Shown here: positions 11,405 to 24,025 of the stretch, piece after piece
Position numbering within the stretch: position 1 is the stretch's first letter
Layout of the letters: every line of letters starts with the position of its first letter
Assembly (NCBI RefSeq): GCF_030052815.1
Contig: NC_079507.1
Coordinates: 64,807,144 to 64,871,143 of the forward strand
DNA from: Hevea brasiliensis
Lineage: Eukaryota; Streptophyta; Magnoliopsida; Malpighiales; Euphorbiaceae
Length of the DNA: 64,000 nt
Direction of reading: 5' to 3'
Translations under genes and position numbers: made by a program
Notes under the pieces: generated by a model
What the model was told of the DNA's origin: nothing
Seen by the model: the letters and a program-made list of their open reading frames with translations, nothing else
Databases searched by the model: none

Positions 11405-14400
11405 TCAGAAAAACCACCATCTCCTTTGCCGACGACCCTGCAACAAACAGAAACAGAAGTTGCAAAAGTTGCAGTATTTCAACAAATTTGTAACAGTTGC
11501 ACTACCACCATATATGCTCACATATGACTAAATCAAAGAAATCTAGAATTAACTTTATATGCAATTAATGGTGGGACAAGACAACAGGAAGGATTAAATT
11601 TTGGCACCTACCTCACTTGGCAAGAGAAAATGTAGTTAAAGGATGCTACCCATAATATAAGGCGCTCCTTAAAACCCTTTGACGCAGTTGTGAGGTTAAC
11701 ACTATCTAAAACTGTACTCGGATAATAAATTGACCACGAGTAGGATCAAGTGCAAAAACTATTAGCTGTAGTTGGTACACATCTGAGACTTCATTACAAA
11801 ATATCAGAAAATAAGTGTCATCTAAACTGCTACTTACACATGCATGCATGCACCACCTTGTTATTTCACCCTCTATTGGTATTCAGAAGTATATTTTTCA
11901 TCCAAGAAAAGAAATTGAAGAAAGCATATTTCTTTTTCCAAAACAATTCAATAAATGCTACAAATGAAATCTACTTTAAGTCTAAAGTCTCAACTGAAGC
12001 TACGATAGAAATATGTCCCAACTGCATATCACTTTGGTGAACAGAACAAGAAAAAGATTATTGTTTTACCGTATACTTGCATTACCTGGCATATAGTATA
12101 TCCTAACAGTGGGCTTTTATGAAACATACATCATTAATATTATAATATGCATTTGCTTAGAACTAGAGCAATTTTTATCTAAAACTAGGAAGTAGCAGCA
12201 CATAACATATTCAGATGTGTTGGGTAAACATTCATTTCCTAATGTTGGGGAATGGGATGCAGATTGCTGCGCCTTCAATTACACAAGTTGTACAAGAAAT
12301 AATTATGTCTAAACATAGAACCAAGACAACTGTGTTTTTCAAGTGCCAAACAGGTCCTTCCATGAAATGGAAAAATGAATAGCATCACTATATTAGATTA
12401 TGATGGTAACAATCCAGATAACAATCTTCCTACTTTTACTCACTTTGAGCCCATCTAATTATAGGTAAACAATTTAGAACTTAAAACAAAAGAAGGGTGA
12501 AACCTTTTTATCCTTATTCTGTGATTGTATTACAATAGGCTGGGAAAGGACCCCATTGTTGATGTTCTGAATGTATGGCCGCACCTTCTCCTCCAAAATC
12601 TCATTCAACTGCAAATCAAAGTAATCACATGTGATGTTGATGAATCATGAGGTTTTACAATATGAGAGAGAGAGAGAGAGAGAGGAAGGGAGGAGGGAGG
12701 CACAAAGAAATGGGGGAAAAAGAAAAGAAGATGAAGAAAGCTGGATCAAACATAGAGCAGCGCTACATGGCAAAACTTTCGCAGTGTTGTAAACAAGTAT
12801 TTGGAAGCTCATAGTTATGAGAAAAATGCAAGTGTTTCAACTTCATTTTTTTTTTTACTCTCCTCAAGTATGTGATGTAGAAAAAATAAGGTATTGGGGG
12901 ATTTGAGGTGAGAAACAAATTCTTAAATTGAAGAGAAACTAATTCTCAATTTATTTGCTGAAAATCAATAGTCAATACTCATGGAAAAAAAAACTCTAAA
13001 TATGTAGAGATCCTAGGCCCTATTTATAGATCTTCGTAAACCTAATTACATTAGGACTAGGAAGGCTAATTCCAATTCTAATTAGGAATCACAAATTAAA
13101 TCAAATAAAACTACTAACTTTTAAATAAAATAAACTACCATTTAATTTTTCCTAAAATAAGAAGTCCTAATAGTCCTAAAATCTTTAGGATTTCTTACAT
13201 CATTATCGTTCTAAAGATTTTTCATAGGTCAAACATTTGTAGTATTATTTTTGTATTTGCGCCTTACGATCTTAAACAGTCAGAGAAAACAATCTAAACA
13301 AAGCATCTTAAAATACTTACTTCAAGTGACCATTGTGTTCAAAACGTGGGAAGACAAACAGCTACGGAAGAACCTTTACCATGTTTCATTAAGAAGTAGC
13401 TAAGAGGGCAGTAGGGATGGGCGGATGGCCATGATTCTAAGTTTCAAACTTTAAATTATGATGGCACTGCAGATACATCTTCACAAGAGTAGGCAAAATA
13501 CCAGTTTCAAAATATTGTGCCATAACAATAACTCAATTACAGTATTGAACTTCTCTTGGATTTCATTTTAACTTTCTAATATTTTCATAAACAAATGCCA
13601 TCCACAAAATTGATGTTTCAAAATGGCTTAATTTCTTAATAACTAATATCCTATGCCCATTCTCTCTAACATAGCAAAAAATACAATGTTGTCAACAATT
13701 CAGATATTTTGTCTTTCTAAGAAAGATTTCTATGATTGTCTTCAACAACAGACCATAAAAAAAGTTTCTTCGAAAATAAAAGGGTGACATGTTAATACAC
13801 TATTGTCCCACTGCATGATAGTGAAGAAATGACAATCTGAAATATGCATCTTAAAAAATATAAAATGAAGTGCAGATGCAAAAAGATTATGGAGTGGGGA
13901 GAAGATGAAAGCTATACCAACCTTTTCCTGGCGCCATTTAGTTTCCCACTGTGCATCCAAGATTTTATCAGCAATTTTTCTTTGTGCATTCAGAAGAACA
14001 GTCATCTCATAGAATTTTTCTGGATTTTTAAGATCTTCCTCACTCCAGGATGATGCATTCAATGGAAGGTCCAGCTCCTGTCAACACACTGCAGTTAGCA
14101 ACATTGCCTTTCAAACAAATATTTAATTAATATCTTAATTTAATTTTTTTAAATAAAATAATAGTAAAAAATTATTATTAAAAAATATAGCTTAAGCTAT
14201 CATTATCAAAATATTTGTTTAATAGTTTATTCAAATAGTAAAACTTACAAAGTATAACCCGAACCAACTCTCCAATTTTTAGGTCATTGCAGGTTGCAAT
14301 TGCATGTGGATTCGGGTCGGATTATGTAGGTCTAATAAAAAATTGTCACCTCAATATCCAAACAGAATCATATTCTCGTCATTTCCATTTTTCTCCAAAT

Positions 14401-14924
14401 ATTTTCATGCTAATGAAAAGAAAGGAGAACTCATGGGAGTTTTTGTTGATCTCATTGTTTAATTAGTGACTGAATCTTCTTTTCTTTTGCCTGATCATTA
14501 TAAACATTGAAGAATAAGAACCGATGGATAGAGTGAAGATGACAAATACTCACGCCCCAATTTTGTGGTCGTGGTGGAGGGTCAAATTTCATGACCTCTA
14601 CCTCTAGTGCCTTTTTGGCCTTGTAGTATGGGATATTTTTCACAATCACAGGATCTTCTCTGGCACGGACAGGATCTATAGATATCAAGGCCTGTGGATG
14701 ATAATAAATTCAATATCTTAAAATTTTTTGGAAGAAAAGAAGCATATGCCAATGAACCAAGTATATATAAATTAAATTTCCAAGTGTAAAGTGTTTGATT
14801 GGCAACACAAGAAAAGCAATTAGGAATGACATCAGAAAAAGAATTGCACAATGATGAATTACACCTTACAATGGACATCTAGAAACTTTAACTCAAGTAT
14901 CAACTTTTTATCAACACTAAATCC

Positions 14925-14962
<38 letters not shown>

Positions 14963-17900
14963 GCCAATGAGCTATATCTCATGGCTTGGCAGATGTTCAT
15001 TCTGCTCCTAAATAAGCCCAAGTGACGTCATCTAATCCAAGTACCATTCTTTGATGCTTCAGAACTAATCATCACTCTGGTTATAATGACAAAATGGTTA
15101 GGAAAAGCTGGCTATTTATTTTGTTCCTAAATTATCCCCCTTCTATCAGTTGAAGTGGTCAATAAGTTGATGGAAGATATTTTTTTCTCTTCTCAATTGG
15201 TTTAATAAACTCCCACCATTTTTATCCTGAACATGAAAGACCTAAAGAATCCAGAGACCTAATTGCTGAGAAAGATGTCAATTAAAAGTTTGGCTGGCAA
15301 TTGTAAGAAATGCTCCGTGAAGGACTTAATATTTTCATACCTTTTAGGCTGCAATTGACAAACATCCCAAACTCAATTGAAAAATGTATATTTCAGGTGC
15401 TTCGAGCAGGGATAGTTTTGTTGAATGACAAGCTCTCAATAGCTGAAGCTATAACTACAAAAGTAGCATATAGCTAGCTGGATTTACAATAAGGTGAATG
15501 AAATATTTATCTTCTGATTTCGCAATTACTTAAATATAAAATGTTCATGATTACACAAGAAGGATTATTACCAAGAGAGCTTATAATGAACACATTATTA
15601 TTAATATCTATTTGACCACGATCAAAGCACCACTGTCTTATCATGAACATTTTTTTTCCCATCATTAACATTTATTGTTAAGTATCCATGTGGAAATCTT
15701 AAATGTAAAGCCTTAAATATCATTGCAGTAAACCTCAGTCATACATTAACTGTGTCAAAACAAACTTTCAAACAGAAACAATTAATATAAGGAAATTGTC
15801 TTACTTCCTGCAAGTGCTCCCACCCTGGCTTTCGCTTTGCTACCAAATCTCGTAGTTGATCATATCGCACAGATTCCTAAACAAAAAGAAATCAATTTGT
15901 TAAAGAATGTCAAGGCATCAATCCACTTTAACAAACTGTTATAAAGGTAATGTCACACTAATTTTAACTTTTATTTACACAAGCAAAAAGATGCAGCCTT
16001 TTTTTGTTTTAAAAAAAAGAAATTTAACTAAGAAGAAAGAGGATTACATAGTAGAAGATTGAATATGCCTCAAATTTTAATCAATTTCATAGCAATGACG
16101 TTAGAGAGTTGGATTAAAAAATAAAAAAGGAGATTATTATAAGAGTATAAATAAGAAATTAATTGACAATGCTCTAGATCTTTCAAAAGATGTAGCTCTA
16201 AACTGAGTGGAACAAATCCATATAGCCAAGCCAACCCCAACTAGTTTGTTACTAAGTCTTAGTTCAGTGAAGTATAAGCGATTAACTGACAATGGCATTT
16301 TTTATTTTACATATGGGATAAAATTTCCAAGGACATTGACAGGTGCTTCAATCTTCCCTCAGGTTAGTTTCAAGAAAAAGAGGCACAATAAATAAGAAGT
16401 GGAGAAATGTATAGCACAAATTTCCACCACATATATCTTTAGACAAATATCCCACCAAATATAAATAAATAAACAATTAATGAACAGTTAAATAGATAAT
16501 AATACATTTACATGACATAACCACCATGTTGCTTGGCACAGGCTAAAGAAGTAGATATTGAGTCAAAGAAGCGCAGAGTTTTTGAGCAACAATAGACAAT
16601 GTGAAAGTGGAAAACTTTAAGATCTAACATAGCACCAAAAAACTGAAAAAAAAAAAAAGGAAGCACAATGAAGTAGGAACCTTGTACTGCCACCAAATTT
16701 TTTGCTTTACATCATCATCATAGTTGAATCCACCCACAATTTGAGGTAAGGAAAATAACCAAAAAGCAGCAATACTGGGATCTTTCATACTGTCTACTAT
16801 ATGCTGAAACAGCGAACAGAAACAAGATTATTCCACCATGGAAGAATACAAGAAATAAATATCATGTCAAACCACCACTTCTAAAATTATTTGCTACCCT
16901 CTAGTTCACCACTAAAAAATCGTAGTGATAACTTTGCATTGAATGTGTAATCACCAAGCATGGAGGACTGACTACAATAGAAGTAAATCATATTTTTTCT
17001 ATATCAAGTTTCCATACTGACTATGCCAGATTATTTCTCTTTAATAGCCTTCGAACATTACAATGAAATACTATACACCCATCCAAACTCCTACAATCAT
17101 GATAACAGTCACTTCATGCAAAAATATATCACAATAGGACAATATGCTAACCTCATAAGGATAGTCCATCTTTCTCAAGACGTTATAGGCTTTCCATGGA
17201 GGTTCCATAATCTGCACAAAAATGATCAATTGTATAAGGATGGACAATTTCTTAATCAGGTTTCAGAAAGACAATTACAGCATAGCACAATAAGATATAA
17301 GCACAGGGTTTTATTAAACAACTAAGGGATCCAAAGCAAATGATCTCAGCCACATAAACACACTCTCCCAATTTGTTACTGCTTGCAACTGAGCAATGAG
17401 ATTGAATCATCACAATCATGGTCTGCACTTCAAATAACTTCACCAGCACTTCCTAGCAAAGCAAACTGATTATAGTTTCTGCTATTTTTCCTTCTGAATG
17501 GAACAAATCGACACAATTTATTTTCCCTTAGGGCTTAAAGATTGCAAATTTATACAACAAAACTGGGAATGGAAAAGTTTCTTTTTATACAGCATAGGCT
17601 ATAGACATCAATAAACATGATGATGCAGGGGGAAAAAATTTAACTTCAAATTAGAATGGCCAAAATTAATTCTATTAGGATTGGGTTGTTTTTTTTTTTT
17701 TTAATCTTCTGATTATGTTAGACTTTATTTAGAAGGCCCAAAACCTTATTCTATTGGGATTTATGCTCAATACCCTATTCTAGTAAGATTTTATTGTATA
17801 AATAGAGCTGTAATGTTCAGTTTTAGAGGCAGAATTATGAGAATAAAAAAAATTGGTTCCGTAACCAGAAAATCTGCACTTTTGGTTGATCTTTTGATCT

Positions 17901-20619
17901 CTCCGTTCTCTCATTTCAATATTCTCTTATCTTCTCTACGACCTAATTAAGGTAAGGTCAGCTATCTATATCACATGATTATTGATTCCTATGATATAAT
18001 ACCCCAAGGAATCTCATCACTTTGGCAATATTTGTTCTCCTCCCCAGGAAAAATTATAGAAGAACAAATACAATGCAGTAGACAATAGTTGTTGTAAAGT
18101 TGCATAAAAATCTTGGTTGACAATAAAGTTTTTACACGTTTCTAAAATTCTGGTTACATTTTGAGCCATCAAAAGTACAACTACTAATAAGAAAGAAATA
18201 GATGGGTGGGAAAAGAAAACGGGTTAGCTAAGTTGTATCCTCCAAACACATGAAATAAATTATATGCATACTAGTTTTAGATGATAATTGTACTCAAGCT
18301 TATACTGCATGAATCACATGACTGTCTTTCATTCATAACTCATTCAAACTAAGGCAGTAAATTTATATAAAATAAAAAAAAAGGAGCAAATCAACTCACA
18401 TCATCTGCAGATATCCTGACTTGTAATTTGTCTTTGCATTCAGGACAGCCCATCACACCCTGAAACATAAATAAGTATCTCATCAAAGATCAAAACCTAA
18501 CATTTCATGTTGAGAAACTCTTTGCAGAGCTATGCTCAAAGAGAGGTAGCATATTAACACCACTATTTTGAATCAATGGAACCAATAAAGTTCTCAAGAA
18601 TGTTGAAATTCCCATTTCTATATTCATCTGACTAATAAATTATCATCAGTGAGAAGAACCTTTCATTATACGAGACAATGGCTGATCATGTTTAATATAA
18701 AGGCACCAATGATGATATACCAGTAGAGTAAGACTATCTTTAAATCATGCATGGAAATATGAATCTCACCGTTCCATCACAAGTTGGACAGTCTTTAGAT
18801 GGCAAAGGAATATTAAGATCCACAGTGGATGGAAGGTGCACCAACTCCACTCGGTTGTCAGCAATAGCATCTGCTACACATTCAGCCGTTGCCTTCTCTC
18901 CACTGCAAAATGATCCAAATATATATATATATATATATATGAAAATAGATTAGATAACCCAATAGACAAACTGCAAAATGTACATGTCAAGCTAGTCTCA
19001 TTTCCAAACTATAAAAGGTCAGACACAAATCTTTTTCCTCCAATCAGCTCTATGTTTTGAATGCACTGAACTTTATATGTGCTGTTGTGTTACTAACTCA
19101 TTATTTACTACGTTAATCCATATCAATTTGTGTTACATGTTTGATATTCTTTTTCTCTCTATCAGTTTCTCATTATCTTCGTGGCCTTTAAGGCAATAAG
19201 GTACCTCCTTAAGGTGTAATTTTTCACTTGGTAATGCACTTTCCCTGATCCTTTGCACATATTACACCGCAATGCCTGCCACCCATTGCAAGTCCGACAA
19301 TTCCTGCATTACGCAAACAAATATCATGTAACATGTCACTCAATTTCAGTTAGCCTTTACAATTTCTTTGCCACTTTCCAATAAAACCATGCTGATTACA
19401 AATAATGAGGTAAATAAGACATATTTACTCTCTAATTCCAATTGCTTTCAGATTATTGCAATTTCAATTCAATTTTGTAAGAAATATTAATAATTTTAGT
19501 CCTTTAAAATCCATTTGCTGTTTTTCTTCAGGTAATAACAAACATATTTAACCCATTTAAAGTCTATGCACTGCTTTTCTTCAGGTAATAACAAACATGA
19601 ACTTGTAGGTCTTCAACTTAAGGTCAGAAAATAATATGTAATTGGGAGACAGAAAGACATGCAGATCAACAGTTCATGTACAAAATATGAAATATTTGAG
19701 AAAAAAATCAATCAATGTATTACATTGTTACAAGTGATGATTCCTCAAACATTTAATTAATACTTCCTCATGAACCGCCACTGTTATCATCACTATAAAA
19801 TGCATAAAACATTTGAAGCAGTAACATCCTTTTTTAGTCAAAGTTAACCTTATTCTGTACAAAGATATAAAATCAGATTTTTCAAATCTCCTATAAAATA
19901 ACTTGTAGCTTTGTAGAGCCTGGGAGTCATATAAGACAGCATTCAGAGTTGATACTACAATAGCAAGTCCCAATAGCACTGGAATAGCATAAATTGTTGA
20001 CATGAAGTAAGGGCAGGCACCTTTGACATATCACCTTCTTTCCCAGCTCCAAAGCAATATCGTAGGTTCCAAGCGTAGCAACAGCCTGGAATCAAGACAA
20101 GGAATAATATATTTATTTCCATGCATCAATCAACAATTCAATTCGATATTAGGTGCAAATATATCTGACTTATTTAAATATCAATTAATTGGATAGCGAG
20201 AAGACTTTAGCAGTCAATGGACATGAACCCATACATAAATTTCGTAAATCGATATGTAGAAAAGCAGGAAACTGTGTATATACATAAAGCCATTTGAGGA
20301 AATGACAAGTAGAAGTGAATATTGAAGATTTCTCGAAATTTGCAAAGTAACAAGCATACAGATAAATAAAGAGTAGAAGAGAATGAGAACTTACAAAGAC
20401 AGAAAGATAAGAGAGCTTGGATATGAGCTCAGGGACACCAAAGCCGCGAGGAGCAGAGCCAGCAATGTCAAAGGCAAGAGTGAAAGGAGACAAGACCACC
20501 TTAATTGGGAACTCGAAAATGTCAATCAATTGCTGGCCATAATGGGATGTTATGTGCTTGTATTGCCTGTCTGCGAACTGCTTCACATTCTTTATGAGAC
20601 GTTCTGTTCCTCTTGACAT
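11405..20619 (-). CDS. DnaJ zinc-finger-type chaperone-related protein, 12 exons
   Basis: Exons in gene order: 20395-20619, 20021-20085, 19205-19303, 18770-18902, 18400-18459, 17152-17211, 16681-16803, 15805-15876, 14554-14691, 13922-14077, 12504-12608, 11405-11437. They total 1269 nt (422 aa); all introns are GT-AG and every phase closes. The N-terminus (MSRGTERLIKNVKQFADRQY) is basic with no clear transit peptide. FPIKVVLSPFTLAFDIAGSAPRGFG is followed by a hydrophobic stretch at about 67-90. Four CxxC units resemble the DnaJ central zinc-binding region: C99/C102, C110/C113 (CNMCKGSG), C168/C171 (CPTCDGTG), C179/C182. No J domain is present. Conserved downstream segments include MEPPWKAYNVLRKMDYPYE, DPVRAREDPVIVKN and PPPRPQNWG. 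It resembles an Arabidopsis protein annotated 'chaperone protein DnaJ-related' (from memory AT2G38000, about 420 aa). Its biochemical role is not known to me. The last exon is only 33 nt and encodes GRRQRRWWFF. Confidence 0.9.
12873..13202 (-). mobile_element. Probable solo LTR (copia-like) in intron 10 of the DnaJ-related gene
   Basis: Read on the minus strand the unit begins TGATGTAAGAAATCC and ends CTACATCA, i.e. TG...CA with short inverted ends. It contains a TATA-type core CTATAAATAGGGCC about two-thirds along, as plant copia LTRs do, followed by pyrimidine-rich DNA. The flanking five bases (GTATG left, TTATC right) do not match, so a target duplication is not demonstrated and the borders may be off or the insertion old. 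Confidence 0.45.
14925..14962. repeat. (AAT)n microsatellite
   Basis: A trinucleotide run lies in the intron between exons 8 and 9 of the DnaJ-related gene. Confidence 0.9.
16200..16265 (+). mobile_element. LINE 3'-end remnant in intron
   Basis: On the plus strand the translation includes QIHIAKPTPT, like the IHVADPT motif that closes many plant LINE reverse-transcriptase ORFs. It is followed by nucleotides close to CCCCAACTAGTTTG, typical of LINE 3' ends. The fragment is short and decayed, lying in the intron between exons 7 and 8 of the DnaJ-related gene. The family call rests on remembered LINE ends. Confidence 0.45.
17645..17955 (+). mobile_element. LTR-like fragment in intron 5 of the DnaJ-related gene
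   Basis: A TATA-type core TGTATAAATAGAGC at about 17796-17809 is followed by a transcript-leader-like region with GAGAATAAAAAAA and a long pyrimidine-rich stretch (CTCTCCGTTCTCTC, CTTATCTTCTCTACGACC). Upstream are repeated short motifs of the TTATTCTATTGGGATT type. This layout is that of a copia LTR, but TG/CA ends and a target duplication could not be fixed. Confidence 0.3.
18919..18940. repeat. (AT)11 microsatellite
   Basis: An AT run lies 17 bases upstream (in gene direction) of exon 4 of the DnaJ-related gene, close to the acceptor site. Confidence 0.9.
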
Positions 20620-20685
20620 GGCTGAGGCCTACGCCGACGGAAGAGACGACAGGAGCAGATAAGAGTTTGGCAGTCTAGCGTGTGT

Positions 20686-20706
20686 GTGTATATATATATA
20701 TACACC
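20686..20706 (-). promoter_or_regulatory. Possible TATA region of the DnaJ-related gene
   Basis: A TATATATATATACAC stretch lies 67-87 bases upstream of the ATG at 20619 and reads as a TATA-rich element on the minus strand. It is also a simple repeat flanked by GT/AC, so promoter function is only inferred from position. Confidence 0.3.
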
Positions 20707-21425
20707 TTTTACATTTTAACAAAATTAACTGTTTAATCTTACTTTTAAAAAATAAATTATTTTATTTATATATTTTATTTTTATTAAAATATTTAATTTA
20801 TTCATAAAATAAAAAAAATTAAATAATAATTTAACTGATTAAAAATTTATTGAGTAATATAATAATTAATGGAATAACTAAATAATTAAACATATTAAAA
20901 ATAAAAAATTAAATAGTATATATTTTAAAATAAGAAAAAATTAAATAATAATTTATATATTTTTATATTAACTATAACTATATTATATATTTTTTAATTG
21001 TTTTATAATTATATAATATTTAATTATTATATATATAATTAAGAAATAAAAAATTATATAATGTATTAATATACTTATAAATTAAAATTATAAAATAATT
21101 TAATATATTTATAATTAAAATTATTAAAAAAATAAATAAATAAAAATGATATTAAGTTGCATGTAATCATATAAATATATATATTATAATTTTAATTTTA
21201 TATAAATATATAATTATTTTAAATTTTATAATATATTTAAAAATTATAAAAAATAATATGTATAAATTTAATTATTTGATTTAATTTTTATTTATTTTTA
21301 TAAAAATCTAAAATAATAAAAATAAATTTAATTTAAAGCTTCAAATTTTATAATAACAATTTTTTCTAAGCTTTGCACTCCCTTAAAAAAAAGTTATACA
21401 CCTCTAACTCCAGTGCAATAGGTAG
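20707..21425. other. Very AT-rich intergenic DNA
   Basis: No gene or element is supported. The stretch is almost entirely A/T up to about 21360, then abuts the target duplication of the first solo LTR at 21426. Confidence 0.6.
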
Positions 21426-21430
21426 GGTAT

Positions 21431-23964
21431 TGTAACACCCCAAAATTTTAAATTTTATTATTTTATGATCATTATTGGTATTTTAATTTTATTTAAATTT
21501 TAAGAATTTTTTTGAGATTATTCGGATTTTAAAAATCGGGTTTGATTTTTCGAAAATATAAACTTTGATGATTTTTAAAAATTAATTTAAAGACCATGTG
21601 GTAAAACTAAAAATACATTTGGAGTCTACGAATTTTTCTGAGTTTTCTAGAAATTTTTTCAAAATTTTTGGACCTCGTTTTCGGTCCCGAGGCAGAGTAA
21701 AAATTTAAAATTTTGTATTTCAAATCGAACCAGCCGAATCGAACCGGACTGGATCGGACCGGTCGAATCGGATCGGCTCCCTCCCCTTTTTCTTCCTCCC
21801 GCGCGCGTCTCCTCCCCCTTCTCTCTTTCTCCCGTTTTCTCTCTCCTCTCTCCAGCCACCACCACCCACCTCCTCGCCTCTCACGGCCGACTTCACTGTC
21901 TCAGCCGACCGGCCGCCGCCCCAAACGGTCGAAAAACGAGCGCGAACTCCCCTCCCTCGCGCGCGCGACGTTTCGACTTTCCGGCCAAAATCTGGCCGAT
22001 CCGGCTACCAATTGGACCGGGTCTTGTGTCTAAAATCATCTACTAGTCAAGAGCTTTCCATAGACACCAAGAACACCGAAATCCATCGAGTGGTTTGCCC
22101 AATTTTTGTCCAGAAAGTTTTAGCCCATTTTGACTTTCGGGCTAGATTTCTCACAAACCGTGAATCCCACGAGAAAACCAAGAGTACCAGAGCGCTCCAC
22201 TCGTCTAGAGGTTCGTGGCGACATAAATTTCGAATTTTTCAGACACCGTTTTTCGGTGGGTCCCACAGAACTTCGCAGTGTCTTTTCGAGCATTAAATGA
22301 GCTTAGAAAATTCTGAAAAATTTATGTACTAACCCCCGTGTTGTGGGCTTCGTGTAGGTATCCTCAATTCGCGGAAATTCGACAGTTGACCGGGTCTGTG
22401 AATTTCCGGCGCATGCACTGCACTGGAAAAGTCTCCGAATTGGACCGAGGTTTTGGCTACCCCCCCCCATTGTCAGACGTCCCGAGCGCGTTCCCGAAGT
22501 CGGAATCGGCAAAGGTAAACCCGAACCTTACTTTTTCATAATTTTCTAGTGCTTAAATAGGATTAAAAATTCATAAAATATTCATGGTAGCTCAGAAAAT
22601 TATGATTCTTTTTGCAATAGCCTAGTAATATTGCTAAGGACCGCGGGGCAAAGTTTTAGAATTTTTAGAGCTTGTTTGGGTAGTTTTTGCAAAAATGATC
22701 AATTATAAGGACTAAATTAAAATTTTATATATTGTGATGGATGACTGATTTGATGGGCCCAGGAGGGGCTGTGTGATGTGATTGAGTTGTGGATATATGG
22801 ATTGTGAATATAGAAGTGTGTTTTGAGTCATTTGCATTAAATAATTGTAATATGATTGTCAAGTGAGCCGGGACAGCCTTCTTCCTCCGCCCAGCCGCTA
22901 CAGTGACCGTTGTCAAGTCTGTGAGTAAAATATTAATTTTAATTGTAATTTCACTATTATTATATGTTCAAGCATGCCCATGCATCACTTATATGCATAT
23001 ATCTATGTAGATAAACTTTAGGCACGATTTATGTTGCATTCATAACTGTGAAAGTGCCATGTATGTTATTGTGGTAATTTGGAGCAGTGTGTGTACGTTG
23101 GCGTGCGTGTGATGTGGTGTGGACTATGGATAGGACGGGTAGACACGGCTTGAGATCTTCGTTGGGACCCGGTCCTTCGGGGTAGACACGGCTTGAGTTC
23201 TTCACTGGGAACCCGATTTGGTTATTAAGTGGAAGTCCGAGCTGAGTTCTTCGCTGGCACAGTTGGAATTAAGAGAGCTGTATAGGGGATCAGCTCCCAT
23301 ATATATTATGATTGATGTTACTGGGTGTGTGAGTGCTCCAAATTACCTTTTTGATGTTATGATGTGAAAATGTTGTTGATGTTGCATTTCACTCTACAGG
23401 GTGCATTAGTTTTAGATAGTTATAGAGATTATGGTTAAATTTGATATTTTACTCTCTGAATCGAACGCTCACTCCTGTTCAATATTTTTTCAGGCCACAG
23501 GAGGATATTTTTGAGATTAACCTACATTCTTCCTCGCAGGTCGAGTATTAATGTTTGTATAAACTTGTTAAATCTTAGCATTTCCGCATGTGATAGAAAT
23601 ATTATTTGAATTGGGTCTGTAAACTAAATTGTTATTTTGGGCCTGTAAACATAATATTCTATGCGTGATTGATGAATTGGATGAGGGAGCTGAGCTTCCA
23701 TTTATGTTTATGATGATGAGTATGTGGAGGGTGAGCTGAGCTCTCCAATTGATGTTATATTTTGTTTACAGGTCGGGTGAGTCAAAAACTCCCCGTTGAA
23801 AGGTCCACTTTAAGGCCGGACTCCATCCGGTTGATTTCTTGAAATTGGGCCCAAATGGGCCTTTGAGTTGGGTTAAGTGAATAGTTAAGCTTTCTACGGG
23901 CCTCGGGGGCTTTAGGCTGACCCAGGTCCTAGTGCCGGTCCGGCCCATAGGTTGGGTCGTGATA
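21431..23964 (+). mobile_element. Solo LTR of the Ty3/gypsy family, plus orientation
   Basis: A 2534-bp unit begins TGTAACACCCCAAAATTTT and ends GTTGGGTCGTGATA (family end GTGACA, here C to T). It is flanked by the 5-bp duplication GGTAT at 21426-21430 and 23965-23969. It matches, along its length, the LTRs of the full element at 43553-53502. No internal retroelement sequence is attached, so it is the product of LTR-LTR recombination. About 23137-23275 holds an imperfect threefold repeat around GACACGGCTTGAG and TTCTTCGCTGGGAC. Open frames inside it are not genes. Confidence 0.9.
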
Positions 23965-24025
23965 GGTATTATGGAGTAAAATATTTCCACAATTAGAGTA
24001 AAATATTATTATTAATAAAATAATA

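Noticed and set aside
21713..22541. Ser/Arg/Pro-rich open frames within the plus-orientation solo LTR
   Set aside because: They lie wholly inside the LTR in GC/pyrimidine-rich DNA; matching positions in the other LTRs show different broken frames.
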